DNA of 64,000 bases, taken from Aristaeella hokkaidonensis. Its GTDB lineage: Bacteria > Bacillota > Clostridia > Christensenellales > Aristaeellaceae. Location of the stretch: the NCBI RefSeq assembly GCF_018128945.1, contig NZ_CP068393.1:3326519-3390518 (forward strand). Reading direction: 5' to 3'. How positions within the stretch are numbered: the first letter of the stretch is position 1; the number at the start of each line of letters is the position of its first letter. The translations under genes were made by a program, and so were the position numbers. A model generated the notes under the pieces. It ran no database searches, was not told where the DNA came from, and saw nothing but the letters and a program-made list of their open reading frames with translations. Of this stretch, positions 52,573-61,498 are shown piece after piece.

Positions 52573-53115
52573 ATGTCTGACAGAGGAATGCGTATGGACC
52601 GGAATGAGCTTGTGCTGGTAAGCCCCTCGAAAGATATGGAGCATGAAATACTCCAATACAAAGAGGAGCACTTTGCCTTTGGCGACAGGCAGGTTCATGG
52701 CAGCGGCGGCCTGGCGTTTGACGACAGTTTTGATGAATGGCTGAACCGGATCCGGTTCATCAGGGAGAAAAGTCCGGAGAATATTGCACTGACTAGTACG
52801 TTTTTCTCCAGACGCGTTTCTGACGGGAAACTGATCGGATGCGTCAAGATTCATCATACCCTGACAGAAGAGCTGGAAAGCGGCGGACATATCGCCTATG
52901 GTATCAGGCCTTCCGAACGCGGAAAAGGATACGGAACACAGCAGCTGGAGCTTTGCCTGGAATACGCAGGACAGCTGAAGCTGAAACGGGTGATCATCGC
53001 CTGTGACAAGGATAATACAGCTTCCGCGAAGACTGCCATGAGCTGCGGAGGGAAACTGGTGAAAGAATTCGAAGAGGACGGCATCCTCAAACAGCATTAC
53101 CTGATTGAACTGTAA
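52573..53115 (+). CDS. GNAT-family N-acetyltransferase
   Basis: 180 residues. IRPSERGKGYGTQQLEL gives the acetyl-CoA loop and DKDNTASAKTAMSCGG the C-terminal block. Follows the methyltransferase by 14 bases; probably one operon with it. An alternative ATG lies seven codons in. Confidence 0.88.
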   Translation: MSDRGMRMDRNELVLVSPSKDMEHEILQYKEEHFAFGDRQVHGSGGLAFDDSFDEWLNRIRFIREKSPENIALTSTFFSRRVSDGKLIGCVKIHHTLTEELESGGHIAYGIRPSERGKGYGTQQLELCLEYAGQLKLKRVIIACDKDNTASAKTAMSCGGKLVKEFEEDGILKQHYLIEL

Positions 53116-53125
53116 ACATGAAGAA

Positions 53126-53153
53126 AGGGACCGGTTAATCCGGTCCCTGTTTT
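53126..53153. terminator. Bidirectional terminator between converging genes
   Basis: AGGGACCGG/CCGGTCCCT stem with TTAAT loop, GTTTTATT on one side and A-rich AAGAA on the other. Confidence 0.88.
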
Positions 53154-54039
53154 ATTGATTCTGTTTTCGATTCAGCAGGACAACCGCTGCGAGAATCAGG
53201 AGGATGCCCAGGCCCGAAAGCAGGGTTAACGGCTCAGCAAAAACCAGAATTCCGATCAGCGTTGCCACCATAGGCTCAATGGTAGCCAGGATGCCGGCCC
53301 GGCTGGCCTCCACAGTCCGAAGTCCAAGCGTGTAGGACAGGAAGGGAATGACAGCGGTTACCAGCGCGGTGAGACAGCAGAAAAAGAGCAGGAACGGCAG
53401 ATCAGCCGCGGCGGTGAACTTTGAGATCATATCGGCCGGACCGCAAACCAGCCAGGAGCCGGCGGCAGCGAAAAGGAAGGTGTAGGTTGTGACGGTATAG
53501 GGTGAATACCGGCGGAGGGCAATAGTGCCCAGGATACTGTAAAGGCCGTAACCAATGCCGGAACCCAGACCGATCAGCAGGCCGATCAGCGTAATCCCTT
53601 CTCCGGAGATTCCGGAAACCAGGACGCATCCGGCAAAGGCCAGAGCCAGGGCGATGAGCTTGATACGGTTCAGCTTTTCACGGAAGAAAAGCATGGACAT
53701 CAGCATGATCCAGATCGGCGAGGTATAAAGCAGAATGGCCGCCGTGGAAAGCGGCATGATGGTAATGGCAGTGAAATAACAAACTGTGAAGAACAGTATG
53801 CTTCCGAAACCAAGACCAAGGAAAAGGGGAAGATCCCGCAGGGTAATCCTGAAACCGGAGCGGTCCCGGATGAACAGCACTATACTGAAAACAAGCGCGG
53901 CCAGCGTGATGCGGATGGCTACGATCTGGACAGAGGTGAATCCATAGGTGCCAAGTTTTCTGACAAAGATTCCCATGCTGCCCCAGAAGATACCAGCCAG
54001 TATAATCAGCAAAGGGCCGATGTTCCTTCTGTGCTCCAT
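53152..54039 (-). CDS. EamA/DMT-family transporter
   Basis: 295 residues, ten helices in two EamA repeats (GIFWGSMGIFVRKLG; LGTIALRRYSPYTVT). Exports or imports small metabolites; substrate unknown. Start at the ATG seven to eight bases after GAGG, not the GTG three codons upstream. Confidence 0.9.
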   Translation of the reverse strand: MEHRRNIGPLLIILAGIFWGSMGIFVRKLGTYGFTSVQIVAIRITLAALVFSIVLFIRDRSGFRITLRDLPLFLGLGFGSILFFTVCYFTAITIMPLSTAAILLYTSPIWIMLMSMLFFREKLNRIKLIALALAFAGCVLVSGISGEGITLIGLLIGLGSGIGYGLYSILGTIALRRYSPYTVTTYTFLFAAAGSWLVCGPADMISKFTAAADLPFLLFFCCLTALVTAVIPFLSYTLGLRTVEASRAGILATIEPMVATLIGILVFAEPLTLLSGLGILLILAAVVLLNRKQNQ

Positions 54040-54081
54040 TTTTAACACCTCAGGTACATATTATCAGAACAGGATCAACGA

Positions 54082-54564
54082 TCAGGATTCATTAACCAGC
54101 TTACCGGTCATATGCTCCGGGATCAGCTCCAGAAAGCTGGCCCGGGGAAGGGCGTTGACAAGTTCATTCTGCAAATAGGCTTCATCATCTGTAAATTTTC
54201 TGCACAGGTTAACGGCGATTTTCCGTCTCAGTGCGTCATCCTGTTCATCCACAATGTGCATCCGTCCGAAGATGACCACACTGCGGATGTTCAGTGCCCA
54301 GTCGCCTTCCTTCCGGAAGCCCTCGTCACAGACACAGAAACTGACCTTGTCATGCTTCCGGACCGCATCCAGTTTATGACCGGTTTTCGCACAGTGGAAG
54401 TAGAGCCTGCCGTTTTCTTCGCAGTACCAGTGATCCATCGGGATACCATAGGGATAGTCATCATCACCCAGCATGGAAAGGACACCGCGGGGCTGCTCTT
54501 TCAGGATCTGAATGCACTCCGCTTCGGGAATCTGCTGTTTGAACCGTCTCATTTCCCTGAACAT
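54082..54564 (-). CDS. Pyridoxamine 5'-phosphate oxidase-like flavoprotein
   Basis: 160 residues with the split-barrel flavin fold of NimA/PNPOx-like proteins: GVLSMLGDDDYPYGIPMDHWY, LYFHCAKTGHKLDAVRKHDKVSFCV. This subgroup includes nitroimidazole-resistance (Nim) proteins, but function here is unproven. ATG after GGGAGG. Confidence 0.85.
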   Translation of the reverse strand: MFREMRRFKQQIPEAECIQILKEQPRGVLSMLGDDDYPYGIPMDHWYCEENGRLYFHCAKTGHKLDAVRKHDKVSFCVCDEGFRKEGDWALNIRSVVIFGRMHIVDEQDDALRRKIAVNLCRKFTDDEAYLQNELVNALPRASFLELIPEHMTGKLVNES

Positions 54565-54601
54565 TGTCTGATCCTCCCTGTGTAAGTTTAGCAGGCGGAT
54601 T

Positions 54602-55315
54602 TTATTTTAACGGATAAAGCCTGACCTGATCCAGATACGCTTTGTTCTTTTTCAGATCTGCTGCAGGAAATGGCTTTCCGTGACCGGGATAAATCCTCTT
54701 TGCTCCGGACTGCAGGAGCTTTTCCCAGGACTGGCTGAACTGAAGCAGATCCTCTATCCAGATGATAACCCGTTTCCGGCTGGGGAAGCCGTTCATGGCT
54801 GCGTCTCCGCAAAAAACAGTATTTTCCATCAGCAGGGAAATATGATCCGCCGTATGCCCGGGCGTTTCCACAACCTGAAAAGGAAGATTCATGGCCCGGA
54901 ATGTATCCGAATCAGTCGTGACCAGGCGGTCAAGATACTCTTTCCTGATCACCGGATACCGGTGTTCCCCTTTCCCGAGGAAGGCCAGGACCTGACAGAA
55001 ACACCAGGCCAGGCGGCCGGAGCAGCCTCCTTCAAAGGAGTTCTGCCCTTTCTTCAGTCCTTCGACTGCCTTTGGATGCAGGATGACCTTTGCCGGAGTG
55101 ACAGCGAGAACATCATTCAGGAATCCTGCATGATCATCATGGGCATGGGTTAAAAAGACCGTCTTGATTTCGTCCGGCCGGATCCCGTTTTTCTTCAGCT
55201 TTCGCTGAAACCGGCGAAAGCCTTTTTCATAACCTGTATCAATCAGGATATATCCATTTTCTCCGGGGATGAGCCAGTTGTTGACTGCCCGGTTTCCCAG
55301 ATTAAGAATCCTCAT
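54602..55315 (-). CDS. Metallo-beta-lactamase-fold hydrolase
   Basis: 237 residues. Zinc motif THAHDDHAG, further His in ETPGHTADH, Asp in FCGDAAMNG and the final YPGHGKP. Likely a glyoxalase II-like or other thioester/lactone hydrolase. ATG after AAAGGATAG. Confidence 0.88.
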   Translation of the reverse strand: MRILNLGNRAVNNWLIPGENGYILIDTGYEKGFRRFQRKLKKNGIRPDEIKTVFLTHAHDDHAGFLNDVLAVTPAKVILHPKAVEGLKKGQNSFEGGCSGRLAWCFCQVLAFLGKGEHRYPVIRKEYLDRLVTTDSDTFRAMNLPFQVVETPGHTADHISLLMENTVFCGDAAMNGFPSRKRVIIWIEDLLQFSQSWEKLLQSGAKRIYPGHGKPFPAADLKKNKAYLDQVRLYPLK

Positions 55316-55356
55316 ATGTTACTATCCTTTTGAAATCAATCTTTTCCGATCATGAA

Positions 55357-55779
55357 TTACAGCTGTTTCTTCAGGAAATACTTATTCAGTTTCGGATCCT
55401 TGCTTTCCTGGATAAACTCAACGGTATATCCCAGCTTTTTATAGAACTCCGGAGCCTGGAAGCCAAAGGTTGTGAGGGTGATGACATCATATCCTTTTCC
55501 TTTATAGGCGTTTTCCACTGCCCGGACCAGCCGGCTTCCCAGGCCGGTGCTCCGGCACTGTTCATCCACGATCAGGTCGCCGATATGCACTTCGTTATAG
55601 TACGCACGGCCGGTAATGACGCCGGCGATCTTTCCTTCGCTGGTTTCCGCGGCAAAACAAAAGCCGTCATAGTTCAGGACTACGCCATTCTGTTCTCCGT
55701 ACCGGGTAAATCCTTCATGGATAAAGTCCCCGACCCGGGGATCTTCTTCATCGATTCTTCTGATGATTGATTCAGCCAT
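55357..55779 (-). CDS. GNAT-family acetyltransferase (GxxExxY/YhbS-like)
   Basis: 140 residues. VDEQCRSTGLGSRLVRAVENAYKGKG and FGFQAPEFYKKLGY (in part) are typical. Substrate unknown. Third from the end of a minus-strand run of acetyltransferases. ATG after AAGGAG. Confidence 0.9.
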   Translation of the reverse strand: MAESIIRRIDEEDPRVGDFIHEGFTRYGEQNGVVLNYDGFCFAAETSEGKIAGVITGRAYYNEVHIGDLIVDEQCRSTGLGSRLVRAVENAYKGKGYDVITLTTFGFQAPEFYKKLGYTVEFIQESKDPKLNKYFLKKQL

Positions 55780-55797
55780 TAACGTTATTCTCCTTCT

Positions 55798-56259
55798 TTA
55801 AATCCGTTTAAACAACCTGGCATTCCAGAAATTCATATCCAGTTCATCAAGATAGAAGTGGAGGATCGCTTTCCAGTTTTTTGTCGCCGTGCTGAGCATC
55901 AGGTAGTCCACTTCTCCCCGGACTGTGTTTTCCACATAATCGAACAGCTTTCTCCCGATGCCCTGACTCCGGTATTCGGGCCGCACATAAAGCTCTTCAA
56001 TTTCAAAACAGGGCGTGCCGTCCGGCATGATGGAAGAGGATTCTTTGGATTTTTCTGCATGCCCGAACAGATAACCGATCACGGCGTCGCCGTCATATGC
56101 AAGGAAAATCCGGTTTCCATCGATGTCGGATTTATCGTTCTTCCGATAACCGTGGCAGCTGTTTTCTTTTTCCCAGTCTTCAGACATACGGATGAGTTCA
56201 TTCAGTACTTCTTCGGTAAGGCCTGTTTCTGCCATACGAATTTCAGGGTTTGTTTTCAT
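55798..56259 (-). CDS. GNAT-family acetyltransferase
   Basis: 153 residues. LYVRPEYRSQGIGRKLFDYV is the acetyl-CoA site; ends in LDELDMNFWNARLF. I took the ATG about eleven bases after AAGGGG, because the longer frame runs back into the upstream gene. Confidence 0.85.
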   Translation of the reverse strand: MKTNPEIRMAETGLTEEVLNELIRMSEDWEKENSCHGYRKNDKSDIDGNRIFLAYDGDAVIGYLFGHAEKSKESSSIMPDGTPCFEIEELYVRPEYRSQGIGRKLFDYVENTVRGEVDYLMLSTATKNWKAILHFYLDELDMNFWNARLFKRI

Positions 56260-56278
56260 ATCTGCTTTTCCCCTTTGT

Positions 56279-56845
56279 TTATTCTTGTCTATCATTATTC
56301 AGACGATAAATCAGAACATCTACAGGATAGCCATCCACCATGTGCTTTTCTGGCTGTCGTTCATATAGCATAAATCCGCACTTTTCTGCACATCTTATCA
56401 TTCCGGTATTCCCGGACCATGTTTCCAGATAGATGTCCGAAGGTGATTGTTCCAAACAATAATGAATCCAGGCGCGCAGGGCATCCGTACCATAGCCTCG
56501 ATTTCTGAAAGCGGGTTCACATATTTCAATTCCAACGGCTTTCTTTTCCGATGCGCTTTGTACAGGAATCTGAATAGCTGATGATTCAAATGGGTAGACG
56601 GAAACAAAACCAATATGCCTGCCAGCCACTGTGATCTCCAGGCGGTTTCGTACAGACCCTGGATTTAAACGGGATATATTTTGCATCATCTGTTTTTTCA
56701 GCTGCTCTGGATCTATCTGTATGACAGGTTCCCACGGAGTATCTGCTTTGATCCATCCGGTTTCTTCTGTCATCCATCTGATTTCATCATCTATATCGCT
56801 TTTTATCTGATCTCTTAATACTATTTTGTTAAAAGAAATCATCAT
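56279..56845 (-). CDS. GNAT-family acetyltransferase
   Basis: 188 residues. GIEICEPAFRNRGYGTDALRAWI and the NTGMIRCAEKCGF block (RimJ/L-like). Local AT content is higher and codon use less GC-rich than in the neighbours, so it could be a recent arrival. ATG after GAGGAG. Confidence 0.88.
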   Translation of the reverse strand: MMISFNKIVLRDQIKSDIDDEIRWMTEETGWIKADTPWEPVIQIDPEQLKKQMMQNISRLNPGSVRNRLEITVAGRHIGFVSVYPFESSAIQIPVQSASEKKAVGIEICEPAFRNRGYGTDALRAWIHYCLEQSPSDIYLETWSGNTGMIRCAEKCGFMLYERQPEKHMVDGYPVDVLIYRLNNDRQE

Positions 56846-56872
56846 GGTGTTTTCTCCTCAACACGCTCTGTA

Positions 56873-57361
56873 TCAGCATTTTTCGGGATAACGAAGATAA
56901 TAACAGTCATTACCTTCCATATAGTCCGTTTTTTTGAACCCGTGTTTCTCATAGAACACGGCAGCCCGACTGTTATCCTTATGGCAGCCCATGACAATGG
57001 GCCTGACGCCAAAGTCCTGATAGACCCGGGCAATGGTTCCTTCCAGCGCGAGCCCGCCGATGCCTTTGCTGCGGAACTTTTTGTCGATCACAAATCCCAT
57101 CAGGCGGTAGAACGGTTCCTGCCTTACCTGCGGCGGATCCGTATCCCAGGGAATCGCTTCACCCAGGAGGATCAGCCCGACATAAGCGCCGTCGCACCGG
57201 ATCAGGTAAGTATGGCCGATGAGGTTATGCTCAAAGCCATAATCATTGATTTCCATGATGGTGGAGGCGGTATCGACAAAGCTTTCCGGGATATCGTCCC
57301 GGTCAATGGCACAGGCTGTGTTATAATTCTCATGAGTAAGCTGTTCAAACGTGATTTCCAT
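56873..57361 (-). CDS. GNAT-family acetyltransferase
   Basis: 162 residues. VIDKKFRSKGIGGLALEGTI, SRAAVFYEKHGF. Start placed at the inner ATG because the longer frame begins at 57400, right on top of a TATAAT (57406-57411, extended -10 on the minus strand). First gene of the four-GNAT run. Confidence 0.88.
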   Translation of the reverse strand: MEITFEQLTHENYNTACAIDRDDIPESFVDTASTIMEINDYGFEHNLIGHTYLIRCDGAYVGLILLGEAIPWDTDPPQVRQEPFYRLMGFVIDKKFRSKGIGGLALEGTIARVYQDFGVRPIVMGCHKDNSRAAVFYEKHGFKKTDYMEGNDCYYLRYPEKC

Positions 57362-57405
57362 ACTTTTATACCTGCATATCAGAATGATGGGAATGTCCAT
57401 CGGGG

Positions 57406-57414
57406 ATTATATCA
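57406..57414 (-). promoter_or_regulatory. Extended -10 promoter of the GNAT run
   Basis: Minus-strand TGATATAAT. No convincing -35 upstream. Confidence 0.5.
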
Positions 57415-57534
57415 CATGGAGACTGATTAATGATCAAAAACCCTAAAGGTTATTTTAAGTTTCGTATGCATAATGATGCTGCCGGGGATAATCCCGGCCA
57501 CTAAAAAAAGATTAACAGACAGGAGATCAAAAGA

Positions 57535-59013
57535 ATGAAAAAGCTGTTATGCGTTATGCTTGTGATATCCCTGATGCTCTCCGCTGCCAGTGTATTTGCG
57601 GAGGCTCCCCAGGGTACACCTCCGGGAGAACCACCGGAGGGTTTTAACGGCGGAACACCGCCTGGAGATCCGCCGGAAGGGTTTGGTGGCGGAACACCTC
57701 CGGGAGAACCACCTGAAGGCTTTGGCGGCGGGAATCCGCCCGGGGATCCGCCGGGCGGCGGAGGCTTCGGCGGAGGGACACCTCCCGGAGGCGGCACTTC
57801 CTCCTTTGAATATGCCGCGGCAACAGAGATCACGGAAATGACGGAATCAAACGGAGAAAGTTATTCCGCAGATACAGCGGACGAAAGCGCCATGATCATC
57901 AATACCGCTGATACCGTGACACTCGCGGATATCACTGTGACAAAAACCGGCGATTCAAACGGCGGAGATAACTGCAATTTCTATGGCCTGAACGCGGCTG
58001 TCCTGGTGATGGGCGGTTCCACAACTGCCATTACGGGCGGAACGATTGAATCTTCTGCTTCCGGGGCGAACGGCGTCTTCTGCTACGGCGGAAACGGAGG
58101 CCGGAACGGTGCGGACGGAGATGGTACCACGCTGTATATTTCCGGCACCACCATTACCACAACCGGGGATGGCTCCGGCGGCATCATGACCACCGGCGGC
58201 GGAGTGACCTACGCGGAGAACCTGACTGTCACCACCTCCGGGCGCTCCTCCGCGGCCATCCGGACAGACCGGGGCGGCGGTACCGTGACTGTGAACGGCG
58301 GCACCTATACCTCCAACGGCCTGGGGTCTCCCGCGATCTATTCCACCGCGGATATTACCGTCCGGGACGCGACGCTGGTTTCCAATCTTTCCGAGGGCGT
58401 ATGTATTGAAGGCATGAACTCCGTTACCCTGGAGAACTGCGACCTGACCGCGAACAATACCCAGCGCAACGGACATGCCACCTTCCTGGATACGATCATG
58501 ATTTACCAGTCCATGAGCGGCGACGCGGACAGCGGCACTTCCGCCTTTACCATGACCGGCGGCAGCCTGACCAGCCTCAGCGGTCATATGTTCCACGTGA
58601 CCAACACCCACGCGGTGATTACCCTGTGCGGCGTCGCCCTGAACAATGAGGGCAGCGATATCCTGCTTTCCGTCTGTGATGACGGATGGAACGGTGCTTC
58701 CAATATCGCGGAGCTGAATGCGGACGCACAGACCCTGACCGGGACGATCCTGATCGGTGAAAACTCCACGCTGAAGCTGTCCCTCACCAACGGTTCCGCC
58801 TTTGAAGGAAGCATCAGCGGCGAGATCACAAACGCGGAGGGAACGCAGGTTTCCACTGAAACAGGAACGGTATCTGTCTCCCTGGATGAGACCAGTACCT
58901 GGATCCTGACCGCGGACACATATATCACCGAATTTTCCGGAAACGCCGGCAATGTGATTGGCAACGGTTACAGCCTTTCTGTCAACGGATCGGTATTGAC
59001 CGGGATCAACTGA
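57535..59013 (+). CDS. Secreted Pro/Gly-repeat protein with beta-helix-like body
   Basis: 492 residues. Signal peptide about 1-23 (ending SVFA), then three to four copies of a 13-residue unit of the form GTPPGEPPEGFGG (residues 26-88), then about 400 residues rich in Thr, Ser, Gly and Asn with short strands such as SGTTITTTGDGSGG and TVNGGTYTSNG, as in right-handed parallel beta-helices of polymorphic adhesin-like proteins. No anchoring motif or transmembrane tail is visible. ATG after AGGAGA. Probably exposed or released at the surface. Confidence 0.82.
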   Translation: MKKLLCVMLVISLMLSAASVFAEAPQGTPPGEPPEGFNGGTPPGDPPEGFGGGTPPGEPPEGFGGGNPPGDPPGGGGFGGGTPPGGGTSSFEYAAATEITEMTESNGESYSADTADESAMIINTADTVTLADITVTKTGDSNGGDNCNFYGLNAAVLVMGGSTTAITGGTIESSASGANGVFCYGGNGGRNGADGDGTTLYISGTTITTTGDGSGGIMTTGGGVTYAENLTVTTSGRSSAAIRTDRGGGTVTVNGGTYTSNGLGSPAIYSTADITVRDATLVSNLSEGVCIEGMNSVTLENCDLTANNTQRNGHATFLDTIMIYQSMSGDADSGTSAFTMTGGSLTSLSGHMFHVTNTHAVITLCGVALNNEGSDILLSVCDDGWNGASNIAELNADAQTLTGTILIGENSTLKLSLTNGSAFEGSISGEITNAEGTQVSTETGTVSVSLDETSTWILTADTYITEFSGNAGNVIGNGYSLSVNGSVLTGIN

Positions 59014-59030
59014 TACGGAACCATACAGGA

Positions 59031-59061
59031 CATCCCCTGCGGTGCGCAGGGGATGCTTTTA
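59031..59061 (+). terminator. Terminator of the secreted protein gene
   Basis: CATCCCCTGC pairs with GCAGGGGATG around GGTGC, then CTTTTAT. Confidence 0.9.
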
Positions 59062-59072
59062 TACTGAAAACA

Positions 59073-59109
59073 AATAAAAAAATGCACAGCCTGCCGAATG
59101 CTGTGCATT
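59073..59109 (-). terminator. Terminator of the GDSL gene
   Basis: AATGCACAGC / GCTGTGCATT stem, with TTTTTTATTTG on the minus strand. Confidence 0.85.
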
Positions 59110-59145
59110 GGAAAAAGGGAGGATATGGGGGGTAAGGTTGGCTTT

Positions 59146-59778
59146 TTATACAGCAGACAGAATGATGCTCCTGATTTTCTGGATCAAGGCATGAGCAAGG
59201 CGCTCATGCCCTTCAGCGTTCAGGTGCTCATCATCCACCGGGGAAGCCTGGGCGTAATCAGAGGCAGCCAGGAAGGCATTTCCCCGTTTCTGCGCGATTG
59301 CCTGATAGACATCCTTCAGCTTCGTACTGGTTTCAATCGAAATTGAATCAAAGGCCGGATCCTTCTCCGGCTTCCAGACATCCTGTCCAAGGAGGATCGG
59401 AGAAACCACCAGTATTTTTTCCGGCGGAAGAAAGGCTTCAAAACGTTCGACGCACTGCTCCAGTCCGCAGCCGATCTGCTCCGGAGTGGCCCGCAGGTTT
59501 TTCTTGCAATCATTGGTGCCCAGCATGAGGATGACGGCATGAAGGTCTTTTGTATCTTTATACTGGGAAATGGATTCAATGCCCATCCGAAGCGGACGGG
59601 CGGGGTCATCGAAAACGGTGGTTCTTCCGACCACACCGTCCTCAATGATCCGGAAGTTTTCCAGCATAAAGGCTTTTCGCAGAATACCCGTCCAGCGGAC
59701 ATGCTCCGGGTATCTGTCCCAGGTTCCGGGAATCAGTCCCCAGGTATTGGAATCTCCAAAGGCGAGTATCTGTTTCAT
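59146..59778 (-). CDS. SGNH/GDSL-family hydrolase
   Basis: 210 residues. Block I GDSNTWG (Ser nucleophile), block III GTND, and DDEHLN for the Asp-His pair. Cytoplasmic esterase or deacetylase of unknown substrate. ATG after GGAG. Confidence 0.9.
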   Translation of the reverse strand: MKQILAFGDSNTWGLIPGTWDRYPEHVRWTGILRKAFMLENFRIIEDGVVGRTTVFDDPARPLRMGIESISQYKDTKDLHAVILMLGTNDCKKNLRATPEQIGCGLEQCVERFEAFLPPEKILVVSPILLGQDVWKPEKDPAFDSISIETSTKLKDVYQAIAQKRGNAFLAASDYAQASPVDDEHLNAEGHERLAHALIQKIRSIILSAV

Positions 59779-59801
59779 AAAGCTCCATTCATCGGCAGAC
59801 A

Positions 59802-59835
59802 GGGGACAGAAGTAGTTCTGTCCCCGATTTTTTTG
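59802..59835 (+). repeat. Perfect hairpin with T-tract, interspersed-repeat candidate
   Basis: GGGGACAGAA / TTCTGTCCCC around GTAG, followed on the plus strand by GATTTTTTT. The genes on both sides run on the minus strand, so a plus-strand terminator here has no obvious gene to serve. A weak GAGTTTA/CAGTTTA heptameric stretch follows to 59863. Confidence 0.6.
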
Positions 59836-59871
59836 AGTTTTGGTTCAGAGTTTACAGTTTAGAGCTGCCGC

Positions 59872-60711
59872 TTATTCGGCCAGTCCGCCGCCCTCCAGCA
59901 CCAGGCTGTCTTCGTAGTCCAGGCCGTAGGTATCCACCAGGGTTGCTTCATAATCCTTGTGGAAGAAGTTTTCTGCGGCCAGGGCCTTGATTTCGTCATT
60001 GATCCAGTTCAGCAGGGTTTCATTGCCCTTGGTGACGGCGGGAGCGATGGTGTCCTGGCTGCCCAGGGAAGGAATGCCGACGGTGTAGCCTTCATTCTGC
60101 AGGGCATAGGCAATCACTTCGGTGTTGTCGTTGGCCCAGGCGACGGCATTGCCGTTTTCCAGGGCGTTCTTGGCATTGGCGTAGGTGTCATACTTCTGCA
60201 GGGTGATTTCAGGATTGTTCTTGATCAGGTAATCCTCGGCAGTGGTGCCGGAGATGACGATCACCTGGTCGTCAGCGGTGAGCTCGGACAGATCCTTGAT
60301 CACCCGGCTGTCGGGGGAGACAACACCCAGCGCCACGTTCATGTAGGGGAGGGCGAAATCAACTTTTTCGGCACGCTCGGGGGTGACGGTAAAGTTGGCC
60401 AGGATGATATCCACCTTGCCGGTTTCCAGATATTCAACGCGGTTGGCTGCTTCGGTGGAAACATAATTGACGGTCACGCCGAGATCCTCGCCGATGCGGC
60501 GGGCGAAGTAGACGTCATAGCCCTGGTATTCGCCGTTTTCATCCACAAAGCCGAAGGGGTTCTTGTCAGAGAAGACGCCGATGTTGATGGTTCCGGAAGC
60601 CTTGATTTCATCCAGGGTGCGGAAGACGGTATCAGCGGACGCGACAGCAACCAGGGAAAGGGCCAGGACGAGAGCGATGACGAGAGCTGTGATATTACGG
60701 ATGGTTTTCAT
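59872..60711 (-). CDS. Cysteine-type ABC transporter substrate-binding protein
   Basis: 279 residues. Family-3 amino-acid-binding protein. GVFSDKNPFGFVDENGEYQG, EAANRVEYLETGKVDIILAN, TVTPERAEKVDFALPYM, DTIAPAVTKGN and ENFFHKDYEATL are the pattern I associate with cysteine-binding CjaA-like proteins. The signal peptide ends ASADT with no lipobox Cys, unusual for a Gram-positive binding protein, so anchoring is unclear. Last gene of the four-gene operon. ATG after AAAGGAG. Confidence 0.85.
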   Translation of the reverse strand: MKTIRNITALVIALVLALSLVAVASADTVFRTLDEIKASGTINIGVFSDKNPFGFVDENGEYQGYDVYFARRIGEDLGVTVNYVSTEAANRVEYLETGKVDIILANFTVTPERAEKVDFALPYMNVALGVVSPDSRVIKDLSELTADDQVIVISGTTAEDYLIKNNPEITLQKYDTYANAKNALENGNAVAWANDNTEVIAYALQNEGYTVGIPSLGSQDTIAPAVTKGNETLLNWINDEIKALAAENFFHKDYEATLVDTYGLDYEDSLVLEGGGLAE

Positions 60712-60732
60712 GGGGGATTCTCCTTTCGGGCT

Positions 60733-61494
60733 TTAAGCCTCTGCTTTATTTTTTCTGTTAAATTCAAAGGATTGCAGGAATTTCTTCGCCTGTTCCGTTT
60801 TCGGTGCGGTGAAGAACTGCTCCGGGGCACTTTCCTCCAGGATCCGCCGGTCTTCCAGCAGGATGATCCGGTCAGCAACCGCCCGGGCAAAAGACATTTC
60901 ATGGGTAACGATCAGCATTGTTTTTCCCTGATCCGCCAGGCTGACGATAACGTCCAGCACCTCCCGGACCATTTCCGGATCCAGGGCGGCGGTGACTTCG
61001 TCAAAGAGCAGGATTTCAGGATGCATGATCAGGGCGCGGACAATGGCCACGCGCTGTTTCTGGCCGCCGGATAACTGCCGGGGATAACTGCCGGCCTTTT
61101 CCTTCAGGCCGACGCGGTCCAGCAGCGCCAGCGCCTCTTCCCGGGCATCCTCCCGGGAACGTTTCTGGGCCTTCACCGGAGCCAGCAGGATATTATCCAG
61201 CACGGTCAGGTGAGGGAACAGTTCATAATTCTGGAATACCATACCGACCTTCCGGCGCATCTCCGGCAGGTTTTTGCTGCCCTGCCTGATCAGTTCACCC
61301 CGGAGCCGGATTTCTCCGCCCTGAATAGATTCCAGGGCGTTAATACATCGCAATAGCGTGCTTTTTCCGCATCCACTGGAGCCGACGATGACGACTACTT
61401 CACCTTCCCGGACATCCAGGGAAAGATCTTCCAGGATGGTCTGATCATCAAACCGCTTCGTCAGATGCGAGATGCTCAGTACTGTTTCCGCCAT
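60733..61494 (-). CDS. Polar amino-acid ABC transporter ATPase
   Basis: 253 residues. Walker A GSSGCGKST, signature LSGGQKQR, Walker B ILLFDEVTAALDP, H-loop VTHEMSFARAVADR: the GlnQ/TcyN type. I took the ATG with GGAGGTGAG upstream; the longer frame overlaps the permease gene. Confidence 0.93.
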   Translation of the reverse strand: MAETVLSISHLTKRFDDQTILEDLSLDVREGEVVVIVGSSGCGKSTLLRCINALESIQGGEIRLRGELIRQGSKNLPEMRRKVGMVFQNYELFPHLTVLDNILLAPVKAQKRSREDAREEALALLDRVGLKEKAGSYPRQLSGGQKQRVAIVRALIMHPEILLFDEVTAALDPEMVREVLDVIVSLADQGKTMLIVTHEMSFARAVADRIILLEDRRILEESAPEQFFTAPKTEQAKKFLQSFEFNRKNKAEA

Positions 61495-61498
61495 GCGC

